From Anaerolineales bacterium (GTDB taxonomy: Bacteria > Chloroflexota > Anaerolineae > 4572-78 > J111), in contig JACKAT010000023.1 of the NCBI GenBank assembly GCA_020634935.1, forward strand, positions 14,317-78,316: a DNA stretch of 64,000 nucleotides, in the 5' to 3' direction. Under the pieces are notes generated by a model that was not told the origin of the DNA, did not search any database, and was given only the letters and a program-made list of their open reading frames with translations. Made by a program: the position numbers and the translations under genes. Within the stretch, counting starts at the first letter, position 1. Each line of letters starts with the position of its first letter. Shown piece after piece: positions 54,032-63,300 of this stretch.

Positions 54032-55315
54032 ATGAGTAATACTATCGTTGTTAAAGAAGCCAGCAAAGAATATCAGCATTACCATACTCATCGACCCACA
54101 ACCTTACAAGAAGCGATTTTGCAGGGTCTGCGGAAAATTAAGCCGATCAACAAATTTAAGGCGCTTGATCAGGTCAGTTTTACAATCAAGTCTGGTCAAA
54201 TGGTGGGGGTAATTGGGGCTAATGGGGCGGGAAAATCAACCTTGCTGCGTCTGATAGGCGGCGTCGGCCGGCCTGATAAGGGAAAGGTGGAGATTAATGG
54301 TCGCATTGGGGCCTTACTTGATTTGGGGGCCGGCTTTCATTCGGATTTAACCGGGCGCGAAAATACTTATATTAATGGTGTTATTTCCGGCCTTACCCGC
54401 CAGGAAGTAACCGACCGCTTCGACTCGATTGTAGCGTTCGCCGAGCTGGAAAATTTTATCGATAACCCACTTAGAACTTATAGCACCGGCATGCGGATGC
54501 GGTTGGCCTTTGCTATTGCTGTTCATATCGACCCTGATATCCTGCTAATTGATGAGGTCTTGGCTGTCGGGGATATGGCGTTTCAAGAGAAATGTTTGAA
54601 ACGAATAGCCCAATTTAAGGAGCGAGGCTGTACTATTCTACTTGTCTCTCATGATATTGAGCAGGTTCGCCATTTATGTGATGAAGTCATTTGGCTCCAA
54701 AGCGGACGCATTAAAGCCCAAGGGCCAAGTGAGGTTGTAGTACAGCAATATATCGATGAAATGTCATCAGAAACCCAGCAGCGCACGCCGGTTGATCTGC
54801 CCGTGGCTGTCACGGCCGCCGGTACTGAACTACGAGTTAATGAGAATAGATTTGGGTCAATGGAAGTGGAAATCATATCGGTCCGGCTGCTTGACGCTTT
54901 AAATCGACCTATAACCCAAATGACTAGCGGCGAGCCATTACGGATCGAAATTATATACCAGGCCCCTACCCCCATTGAATCCCCAATTTTTGGCGTACTC
55001 ATTAGCCGCGACGATGGTCTGGTTTGTTACGACACGAACACCGCTACCGCTGATCTGATAATAAACACAGTTCAGGGGCAGGGACAGATTACCCTTTATT
55101 TAGAACGACTCGATCTAAATAACGGTCACTATTGGGTTGACATTGGTATTTATGAAAAAAATTGGGCTTACGCCTATGACTATCACTGGCATGTTTATCC
55201 TCTACCTATCCATTCCCCCAGTAAAAAAGGGGTGCTGTGTCCTCCCAGTCAATGGGAAGTAAAACATTCTCCCGAATCTCAAAAGTCGTTATTAGTCTCT
55301 ATTGATACCTATTAA
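54032..55315 (+). CDS. wzt: Wzt-type ABC ATPase with C-terminal glycan-recognition domain
   Basis: In this 427-residue protein, the ATPase domain (about 1-240) has Walker A GANGAGKS (62-69), signature YSTGMRMRL (150-158, the Wzt/TagH variant of LSGGQ), Walker B DILLIDEVLAVGD (169-181) and the H-loop VSHD. Residues about 275-410 are a Wzt C-terminal-like beta sandwich (VEIISVRLLDALNRP; LYLERLDLNNGHYWVDIGIY; WAYAYDYHWHV). In O-antigen systems this domain reads the finished, capped chain end before export. It pairs with the adjacent Wzm. Almost the same C-terminal domain is found in the next gene. Confidence 0.95.
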   Translation: MSNTIVVKEASKEYQHYHTHRPTTLQEAILQGLRKIKPINKFKALDQVSFTIKSGQMVGVIGANGAGKSTLLRLIGGVGRPDKGKVEINGRIGALLDLGAGFHSDLTGRENTYINGVISGLTRQEVTDRFDSIVAFAELENFIDNPLRTYSTGMRMRLAFAIAVHIDPDILLIDEVLAVGDMAFQEKCLKRIAQFKERGCTILLVSHDIEQVRHLCDEVIWLQSGRIKAQGPSEVVVQQYIDEMSSETQQRTPVDLPVAVTAAGTELRVNENRFGSMEVEIISVRLLDALNRPITQMTSGEPLRIEIIYQAPTPIESPIFGVLISRDDGLVCYDTNTATADLIINTVQGQGQITLYLERLDLNNGHYWVDIGIYEKNWAYAYDYHWHVYPLPIHSPSKKGVLCPPSQWEVKHSPESQKSLLVSIDTY

Positions 55316-55336
55316 TCTTTATCTGAAACTTAATAA

Positions 55337-56494
55337 ATGATCCCTAAAAAAATTCATTATTGCTGGATTGGTCCTCAGTCAAAAAATCCCCAAATACAAA
55401 AATGTATAGCCAGTTGGCAAAAAATTATGCCAGATTTTGAAATAAAAGAGTGGAATGAAACCAATTCACCCATGAATTCACTCTACATTCAGACTGCCTA
55501 TAAAAAAGGCTTATGGAGCAAGATATCGAACTTTATTAGGCTATATGCGGTCTATTCGGAAGGCGGGCTTTATTTCGATACCGATATAGAAGTTTTAAAA
55601 CATTTTGGTCCATTATTGGATAATGAGTGTTTTCTGGGGTTCCAACTTGAACGTAAAAATAGTGATTGGGTTAACAACGCTGTCATTGGGGCTGTTCGCC
55701 ACCATCCATTTTTAATTAAATGCATGAATGCGACCTTGGCCCATTTCTTGGACAAACGTTCATTTATCCGTTCACCCGAATTAACCACTTATATATTATC
55801 GGAGATGGGACTGCAAACGTATGGGTTACAAACGGTCGGCAATATTCAACTATTCCCGGTTGAATATTTTTACCCCTATTCGTGGACGGCTGAGTTTAAT
55901 CCCGATTATATCACCGAAAATACTTACTGTGTGCATCATTGGCAGCTTTCATGGTTTGATAACGATAAAAAACCACCTAAAGAGAATCCTCAAGTGGAGG
56001 AGGGTATCATTCCCGTCCCGAAAAATCTTTCTCCGGCGGCTCGAGTGGGATCTTTGGAATTGGAAATTGTCGATGTTCAGATTTTAGATAAAGAGGGCCA
56101 AGCTGTAGAAAAGATTAAATGTGGTGACTCGCTCCAGATAAAAATTGAGTATAACCTATTATACCCGGTTGATGCCGCCCTTATCAGCCTATCTATCGAA
56201 CGCGAAGATGGGCTTTTGTGTTTTGAAACAGACTCTAAAATTGTCCATTCTATAACTGCCGATGATCCTTATAAAGTAAGAACCCTGGATTTGTTTATCG
56301 AACGGCTCGATTTAATCGATGGTCATTACTTCATAACCTTGGGTCTTTTTGAACAAACGTGGGCCTATGCTTATGACTATCATTGGCGTGTTTGTAACCT
56401 TACTGTTTATAGTGCGGCTACAAAAAAAGGGGTCATAGGCCCGCCTCATCATTGGCAGGCTGGTTATCAATCAACGGTGCCAACTCATTCGTAA
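55337..56494 (+). CDS. GT32-type glycosyltransferase fused to a Wzt C-terminal-like domain
   Basis: In this 385-residue protein, residues 1-215 are a GT32 (OCH1-like) enzyme: IPKKIHYCWIGPQ, SNFIRLYAVYSEGGLYFDTD (DxD at 81-83) and YCVHHWQLSW. Residues about 237-378 closely match the C-terminal domain of the adjacent Wzt. Shared words include GS-x-E-x-EI, R/E-x-DGLxC, ERLDL-x-x-GHY and WAYAYDYHW, then KKGV-x-x-PP-x-x-W. This pairing is unusual. The enzyme may add the terminal sugar and dock on the same chain end that the ATPase reads. It is the last gene of the operon, 21 bases after wzt. Confidence 0.9.
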   Translation: MIPKKIHYCWIGPQSKNPQIQKCIASWQKIMPDFEIKEWNETNSPMNSLYIQTAYKKGLWSKISNFIRLYAVYSEGGLYFDTDIEVLKHFGPLLDNECFLGFQLERKNSDWVNNAVIGAVRHHPFLIKCMNATLAHFLDKRSFIRSPELTTYILSEMGLQTYGLQTVGNIQLFPVEYFYPYSWTAEFNPDYITENTYCVHHWQLSWFDNDKKPPKENPQVEEGIIPVPKNLSPAARVGSLELEIVDVQILDKEGQAVEKIKCGDSLQIKIEYNLLYPVDAALISLSIEREDGLLCFETDSKIVHSITADDPYKVRTLDLFIERLDLIDGHYFITLGLFEQTWAYAYDYHWRVCNLTVYSAATKKGVIGPPHHWQAGYQSTVPTHS

Positions 56495-56649
56495 AAACGT
56501 ATAATAGGTGAGTATGACTGCTTTTATCACCTCAAAGTCGTTAACAAAATCCCTCGCTCACATTGAACTCTTCGCAGTTACATGATAAAGTAATCATAAG
56601 TTGAATTTTACATTCAACGCTCCGTACTGGCACTCACAAGAGAGAGTAG

Positions 56650-57804
56650 ATGGAGGAATTAACCAACCCTATGCCGACCCTGACGCGAGAACAAGTTTCA
56701 GAAATTATCGATGCAGCCTTTGAGCAGGGCGAAAAACCCAGCTTCAAGCAAACTGATCTTAGCGATATCGACCTCAGCGATATCGACCTCAGCCGAACTG
56801 ACCTCAGCCAGGCCAACCTCAGTGGGGCTAAACTGGTTGAAACTGATTTCACTGAAGCTGATCTCAGCGAGGCTAACCTCAGCGGAGCTGATTTGACCTG
56901 GGCTAACTTTGACCGGGCCAATTTACACCGGGTTAATCTTACTGGAGCCAATCTAGGGGGGACACTGCTCAATAAAGCCCGCCTAGCGGGCGTCATTCTC
57001 AAAGGGGTAAACTTGAATTGGGCCGATCTCAGCGGAGCCGATCTGCGGCAGGCCAACTTAAGCAGCGGTAGTTTTCGACGCTCTAATTTTAGCCGCGCCA
57101 ATTTACAAGAGGCCCAATTGCAGTTAACTAATCTCCAATTAGCCGATTTATCTCAGACCAACTTCACCAAGGCTAACTTGCATCAGGCCAACCTTCGGGA
57201 AGCCAATCTTTGCCAGGCCAACCTCAATCAGGCTGTTCTGACTGAGACTAATTTATTTGAGGCTAATTTGGTAGGGGCTAATTTGTTAAAGGCGGATTTA
57301 AGTGGCGCTAATCTAAAGGGGGTTAGGCTCAACGAAACAACTCGAATGGATAAAAAATGGCTGCTGGTGTGGGAGCTGGTCAATCAGGGGGCCGGGGATC
57401 GCAATTTGACCGGGGTTGACTTATACGGGGCTAATTTAAGTAAAACTAATTTAACCGGCGTTAGCTTGAGCCAGGCTAATCTGTCCTACGCTAACCTATT
57501 TATGGTCAATTTAGCCGCGGCTAATTTGCAAGGCAGCAATCTCAAGGCGGCGGACCTGTTTAATGCCACATTAACGACCTCTGATCTGGCTAAAGCCATC
57601 CTTATCCGGGCTGATTTAACCCGAGCTAACTTGAGCGGCGCCAACCTCAGCCAGGCCGATTTAACTGAAGCCAACCTGACCCGCGCTAATCTGACCGAAG
57701 CTAATCTGGTGGGAACTATTCTACAAGGCGCTACCTATACCGAGGCCACTCGTTGGCCCGCCGAGTTTGATCCCACGGTAGCGGGCGCTTTACTTCAGGG
57801 TTGA
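56650..57804 (+). CDS. Pentapeptide-repeat protein
   Basis: The 384 residues are mostly A(D/N)Lxx repeats (LSDIDLSRTDLSQANLSGAK; LREANLCQANLNQAVLTETN; LTRANLSGANLSQADLTEAN), which fold as a right-handed quadrilateral beta helix. The helix is interrupted near residues 225-255 by MDKKWLLVWELVNQGAGDRN. An N-terminal 30-residue helical piece (TLTREQVSEIIDAAFEQGEK) precedes it. There is no signal peptide. Function is unknown; some such proteins protect gyrase, but no such trait is visible here. Start at 56650 (AGAGAG upstream); ATG 56671 behind GGAGGAA is an alternative. It is separated by 155 bases from the glycan operon. Confidence 0.93.
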   Translation: MEELTNPMPTLTREQVSEIIDAAFEQGEKPSFKQTDLSDIDLSDIDLSRTDLSQANLSGAKLVETDFTEADLSEANLSGADLTWANFDRANLHRVNLTGANLGGTLLNKARLAGVILKGVNLNWADLSGADLRQANLSSGSFRRSNFSRANLQEAQLQLTNLQLADLSQTNFTKANLHQANLREANLCQANLNQAVLTETNLFEANLVGANLLKADLSGANLKGVRLNETTRMDKKWLLVWELVNQGAGDRNLTGVDLYGANLSKTNLTGVSLSQANLSYANLFMVNLAAANLQGSNLKAADLFNATLTTSDLAKAILIRADLTRANLSGANLSQADLTEANLTRANLTEANLVGTILQGATYTEATRWPAEFDPTVAGALLQG

Positions 57805-57898
57805 AACTTACTTCATCGCTAAGCTCAGGGGGTAAAGATTAAACGGTCACGAATTACCCATCACCAAACACACCTATCTACCCTAATTGATGCTCCTG

Positions 57899-58120
57899 CT
57901 AGGACACACTCACGACCTCCTCCACCACGGCTTGCTCAGATTCATCGGGCTTCAGGGCGACATGCCAGCCCCCGCATTCCGTACAACGCCACCACATCGC
58001 TTGCCGATTAATCAGATCAAACTCTCTTAAATCCCGAACAGCAACACGTTGGCCGGTAACAGGACATTGGGCAAAAAATTGGGGCTGTTGATGGGGTAAC
58101 TTTATAACTGATAATTTCAT
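57899..58120 (-). CDS. Small putative zinc-binding protein
   Basis: The 73-residue protein has QCPVTGQ near the N-terminus and WWRCTECGGWHVAL in the middle. Cys19, Cys46, Cys49 and His53 could form one zinc site. The acidic tail ends VVEEVVSVS. AAAGGTG lies about 8 bases before the ATG, which supports it as a real gene. I do not recognise the family. It faces the pentapeptide gene convergently with a 94-base gap and is divergent from the SCP2 gene. Confidence 0.65.
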   Translation of the reverse strand: MKLSVIKLPHQQPQFFAQCPVTGQRVAVRDLREFDLINRQAMWWRCTECGGWHVALKPDESEQAVVEEVVSVS

Positions 58121-58349
58121 CTCACAACACCTTTGTTTTAATGATAGATATTAAATTTTTTAGAATAGCTGTTTTTATCGGGCTGGACTGTCGGTAGATT
58201 TACGCTTGTTGGAAATTAAGAGTTGGTCTGACTTTATATTAAGTTATTTTAAACAATTTTGCTATAGAAATTTCATCAGAAATACCTAAAAAAAAAGTTA
58301 GAGTTTTTGTAATCCAAATTATGCAGGCCTTAATAACTGGAGAGGACTC

Positions 58350-59801
58350 GTGAGTAACACATCAAATATTGAAAATTATGTTCAAGCTATGTGTAAGGGT
58401 TTTGCCGCCGATAGAGCCAGCGGATTAAAGGTGACGTATTATCTTCAGCTCTCCGGCGATGGCGGCGGCGACTGGACCGTTTCGGTCGCCGATCGACACT
58501 GTCAGGTGAACGCCGGTCGTCCGGCCGGGGCGGATACTCAAATTACCATGAGCACCGATAATTATATGAAGTTGGCCGCCGGCCATTTAGATATCCGCGC
58601 GGCTGTCCAACAGGGGCAGATCCGCATTGGCGGCAACCAACAGCACGCGCTCAATTTTGTGGGAATTTTTCCTCCTTGGACCGCCCATCTGCCACCCGAG
58701 CGGCCCCCGGAAGTGTCAGCCCCTACTTCGCCAGAGCCGGAGGCATCAGAAGATACACCCACCATCTCAGATTATGCCCGTACCATGCCTAATGGTTTTC
58801 GACCTCATAAAGCTGGCAACTTGAGAGCCACTTATCAGTTCGATATTTCTGGCGTCGAAGGCGGTACCTGGACAGCCACAATCGCTAATGGCGCTTGCAG
58901 TATTAGCAATGTCCAAATCGCTTCGCCCACTGTTCGCATTAGCCTGACCGACAAAGATTTCATCAAACTGGCCCAAGGCGACTTAAACACGACCCGTGCG
59001 TTTCAACAGGGCCGTCTCAAGATTTCCGGCGACCTGAATGTGGCCGCCAAAATCCCTGAAATTTTCGAGGCTTGGGCCGATACCGTGCCAACCACCCCCT
59101 ATCCAACTCCCCAGCCGGGACCGACGCCCTCGCCCCAACCCCAACCAACCCAACCCGCTCCCAAGCCAATCCCGCCCCCGCCTTCGGCGGCTGTTTTTCC
59201 TCAACTCATGAATGGCAGTTTCGACGAATACCAGCCCTATGTTCGCGAAGGCGATACTAAAGTCTGGAAAGAGGACCAATTCCCGGAGCGCTACGGCCAG
59301 TATTGGACCCTGGAAACTATCCGGGAGAAAAGCGGTAAGCGTTTTCATTTGATGGACAGCGAAGTTTTTGGTAAATTTACTCAAAAATATTTCCGGGGCG
59401 GCGGCCGCGATTACCACATTCACGGGCGTCACTCGCAAGTTATTACCAGCCGCTATGAATTTGATCTGGTTTTGTACCAAACGGTGGCTGCCCAGCCGGG
59501 CCGAGATTATACGTTTACCGGCTCCCAGGTTTCGTTTTTTCAGGGGACCAGTGGCCCGCCTGTCCATGATAAAATTTTCAAAACTTTGGGTATCGACCCC
59601 ACCGGCGGGCATGATTACCGGGCGGCCACGGTAGTTTGGGGTGAGCGAGACGGGCGAGACAATGAATGGCGTTACCCTTCGCTCAAAGTCAAAGCGCAAG
59701 CCCAGGCCATTACGGTGTTCCTTCGGTTTGAAAATACGGAAAGCGATGTGGGCGAGACGGAGTTAAATATTATTCATCTAGATAATTTTCGAGTTGAGTA
59801 A
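58350..59801 (+). CDS. Tandem SCP2 sterol-carrier domains plus C-terminal jelly-roll-like domain
   Basis: The 483-residue protein starts at GTG 58350 behind GGAGAGGA. Residues about 5-110 and 143-250 are two SCP2-like domains with matching order: GFAADRASGLKVTYYLQLSG / GFRPHKAGNLRATYQFDISG; TQITMSTDNYMKLAAGHLDI / VRISLTDKDFIKLAQGDLNT; QGQIRIGG / QGRLKISG. A Pro-rich linker (about 252-287) joins a C-terminal beta domain (about 290-483; MNGSFDEYQPY, HLDNFRVE) like carbohydrate-binding jelly rolls. No signal peptide is present. SCP2 domains hold lipids; the pairing with a possible sugar-binding domain suggests a lipid or glycolipid carrier, by inference only. A terminator follows at 59894. Confidence 0.8.
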   Translation: MSNTSNIENYVQAMCKGFAADRASGLKVTYYLQLSGDGGGDWTVSVADRHCQVNAGRPAGADTQITMSTDNYMKLAAGHLDIRAAVQQGQIRIGGNQQHALNFVGIFPPWTAHLPPERPPEVSAPTSPEPEASEDTPTISDYARTMPNGFRPHKAGNLRATYQFDISGVEGGTWTATIANGACSISNVQIASPTVRISLTDKDFIKLAQGDLNTTRAFQQGRLKISGDLNVAAKIPEIFEAWADTVPTTPYPTPQPGPTPSPQPQPTQPAPKPIPPPPSAAVFPQLMNGSFDEYQPYVREGDTKVWKEDQFPERYGQYWTLETIREKSGKRFHLMDSEVFGKFTQKYFRGGGRDYHIHGRHSQVITSRYEFDLVLYQTVAAQPGRDYTFTGSQVSFFQGTSGPPVHDKIFKTLGIDPTGGHDYRAATVVWGERDGRDNEWRYPSLKVKAQAQAITVFLRFENTESDVGETELNIIHLDNFRVE

Positions 59802-59893
59802 GGCTCAACAGCCATAATTATTCCCCATATGGCCTAAGGCCAGCTATAGTGGGTTAGTTACCCCGATAATGGGCTCCGCAAATATGGACAAAA

Positions 59894-59919
59894 AAAACCG
59901 GCCCTATTGGGCCGGTTTT
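59894..59919. terminator. Strong intrinsic terminator
   Basis: AAAACCGGCCC and GGGCCGGTTTT form a perfect 11-bp stem with a TATT loop; A and T runs on both sides let it work in both directions. Confidence 0.88.
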
Positions 59920-60203
59920 ACGGGGATGGTGTTGAAATAAGCGAACGTTGAAGCTGTAGGAGTCGAGCGACAAATAAATAAGTGCTAATCAGGTCTCAAA
60001 AAGTTATGACTAATAGTGGATGAAATTGAAGGTCTGATCCTGATGATGAGATAATGAAGCTACCCCCTCGTCTTAGCGAATGAACGACTAAGTTGCCCTT
60101 AATATAACGGAAGACCATAGGGTTGGCATTAAAATATAATTGAAAATAGGTTAGAATACGAAAGGGTAGATAGAATACCGATACACTCTGATTTTCATAT
60201 GAG

Positions 60204-60323
60204 TTACGCAGTTCAAAAGGTGACAGTCACTTAGACGCGATAAATCGACTTGTTGGGGCTTAAACGGACGTTCATTTTCGGCAAAAGTGACTGTCACCTG
60301 GTTCGACACACCCAACTGCGTAA
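60204..60323. repeat. MITE-like element with nested inverted repeats
   Basis: Outer arms TTACGCAGTT (60204-60213) and AACTGCGTAA (60314-60323). Inner arms AGGTGACAGTCACTT (60218-60232) and AAGTGACTGTCACCT (60285-60299) are exact complements. No open frame is inside. The outer ends match the outer ends around the IS4 remnant; the inner arms match the hairpin at 7919-8002. Confidence 0.75.
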
Positions 60324-60331
60324 GTCCTATT

Positions 60332-63300
60332 TCATCTACCTTTCACCAATGACTTTAGAATCATCGGCAAGAAAATCGGGTTAGTACCAGGCGCTAAGGC
60401 TGGACCACAGGTCACCTGTATATTATCAATTACCCAGCCCTTATCCGAGACCTGCTCATCCACGGTGAGACTAAAGCGCAGCCGAACGGCTGAATGGCCG
60501 GCGTAAGGGCTAAGATCAAGACCAACCTCCTGCCAATTAACGTTGGTCCACTCCGGCGAAGTTCCTGTCTGTGTTTCCAGATCAAAAACCCCTCCACCGC
60601 TGTAAGCAGCCAACCCTGTCCAGGTTGCGCCGTCATCCGTTGAAATCTCAACCCGACCCACGTCCTGACTATCGCCAATTTGGGCGATGACAAAATCGTG
60701 CTGGAAGGTGAGCGACGGGGTAATGTTTTCCGTAGCAAACAAGGCAAAGGCCGCCGAAGTGACCATCGTCGTCATCGTCCCGGTACCGGGCGCGGCGCTG
60801 TCGTAGTTACCGTTGGGGCTATCGGTCAACGCCTGGCCTCCGCCGGGCAGGCTGACAATATCCCAGGCTCCAGTGACGGTCCATTGGTTCAAGCCGTTGC
60901 CTAAGGAGTCGGCAAAGCATTGGTTAGCTGCCAGGGGATCAAACATACTGAGCGTGCCGGCCACCTGCGCCGATCCCCCATCTCCATTGATGACGACCAG
61001 CTCATATTCTTGTGCCGCTAACCTGGGCGGTATCTCAGCTTGAATCTTTTGCCCAGACTCGCTGATGCTCCCCGCCAAGCTCGCCTGTACTACGCCATCA
61101 GCCTTTAGCTCCACTTTGACCGGGGCCAGAAAATTAGCCCCACTGATGGTCAACGTGGTGGTTACATCATTTCTGGTCACGGTGGGTGCGTAGCCGGTGA
61201 TAGTGGGTGCGGTCGTTCCGGCCAGTAAGGCGTAGATACCCGGGCCTTGACTGCGGCCTGAAACCAAATTAAAGAAGGAATTGCGATATTGCGGATCCAG
61301 GGCCTGCCAACGGCTTCCATTCCAGAAATGGATACGCAGTTGGTCTTCATCGACCTGCTCGATCAAAATATCATTTTCCAGATACTGGATGCTGACCGAG
61401 CCGGTTAGGTCCGGCGCACCGGGTGTGGCGAAGAAGTTATAACCCTGCCCAATCGCGGTTTTGCCTGCTGGAAGCGGGGGTAACCCGGCCATGCTTTGCA
61501 CCGTGTAAAATGTTCCTTCCGAAAAATCGATTGGCTCGCTGTTAAAAAATATCATTTGTCCATCGGGAGAAATTAAGGGAGCCCCCCCTTTCTGGTTGCC
61601 GCCACCTTTCTGATTTCCGCCCCCCTTTTGGTTGCCGCCACCTTTCTGATTTCCGCCCCCCTTTTGGTTGCCGCCACCTTTCTGATTACCGGGGTTGCCG
61701 CCTATGCTATAAGCGACGATGGCTTCTCGGCGGTTCTTAGGTGCAGGCGGATTTTCATCGACCCAAACTTGCACATGCCCCGCCAAAGCCGGCTCGCTGA
61801 GTTCAATGGCGCCGTTATATCCCCCATTATTCTCCGTCAGCTCCACCGCCTGACTACCCTTTCCATACTCGGGGTAGAGACGGGTCCTTAAACTCAGCAG
61901 TGGATTTGTTAGCACACCTGTGACGGTAATCCCAAAGGTCGTTGAGGTGACCGGGCTAATTTGGATTACGGGCTGCCAGTTTTCATCTTCAGTGAGGCTC
62001 AACTGATCATCACCCGCTTTTATATCTTCACAGCCAAACTGGGTGTGTTTACGATCAAAGACACACAGTCGATCCCCTACTTGCGCCCCTCGGGCCAAGA
62101 CCCGGTTCTGCCCGCCCACCGGACTGCCCAGGTCAACCACATAGTCATCCCGCAGCAAAAAGCTTTGGGCTCCCGAACTGCTGGTTTTGCCATTCTGATA
62201 GATCAGCGAAAAGGTAGGGTCTGCCAGAGCGTTTGTTGGGGTGAAGGGAGGCGAAACAGAAATCGTTGTCAGATCGAACGGCATCAACGCCGGACCGGCT
62301 AGCGGCTTATCGGGACTCAGCCAAGGGAACCAATCGCGCATGGTCGCCCACTCGGGGCGACCTGGCGGCACAGGCTCTGTTTGGGCGGGCAATGTCTTAT
62401 CACATTTGTCGGCCCATTCACTGGGGTCGGCAATAAATTCTGTGTTACCACTCGCGTAAACATCCCCCATCGCACTGCCCGTGCAGCTATCGACCGCGAT
62501 CAGCAGGTTATCTTCGAGACCCAAATAGGTATCCTCCAGAAAGAAAAGATAGTGACCGAGTTCATGGGCCAGGACCAGCGGCCAATCCTCCCCCAAACTC
62601 TGACCGGGGTTGCCGTAGCGATTCCAGGTCGCGCCCATGTGAAGCTGGCCGCTATAATAGATCTCCTCCGATTTGACCGGATCGCCAGTTTCATCGACAA
62701 CCATCCCCCCGATGTAGGCATAGGGGCGAAAATCATTGCTGGCGTGAACCACCACTTCGGAATAAAACCAATTGTCAGCATTTTGAAAGACATCAATCTC
62801 GCCTAAGGCTACCTGGCCGTTGGTAAAATCATAGAGATGTTGGGAGGCTTTGCGCAGGTCAAATTCAAGCTGGCTTAGATAAGTGGGGTCTTGGCTGGCA
62901 TCCCACTCCAATGAGACATTGATATCAAACAAGAGCAGCGGATTGTTCTGGGAAACCTTTAAGGTCTGCACTCCGGTCTGGCTAATCGTTGTACTGGTCC
63001 CGTTGGGGTAATGTATCAAGCTATCAACCCCTATTTCAGTTGGGGCGCCGCTGGTATAGAAGAGATGGAGCGTATCACTGTAGCGCTGGGTATAGGCCGG
63101 CGGCAGCGGTTGGGGGGCCAGGGCTAACAAGCGATCACCCAGTCCAATTTCGCCCCGACCTGAAAGAAAGCCATTGCTATCGGTGACGAAAGGCACGGGA
63201 TCACCCAAAACGAAACCATTGGTTGTTTGACCCGCCGGTAAACGATAGACAAGAGCGCCGGCAACCGGGTTGTTCGCCTCGTCCAACACCTGCACCTGGG

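Larger units (their letters stand above)
59802..60331. other. 530-base intergenic region with terminator and MITE-like element
   Basis: No gene is seen. Contains the terminator at 59894-59919 and the nested inverted-repeat element at 60204-60323. Confidence 0.7.

Noticed and set aside
56634..57101. 155-codon minus-strand frame
   Set aside because: It is the antisense shadow of the pentapeptide repeats, whose periodic codons keep the opposite frame open.
61582..61692. Short regularly spaced repeats, considered as a CRISPR array
   Set aside because: The repeat is in frame in a protein, contiguous without unique spacers, and encodes GNQKGG units.
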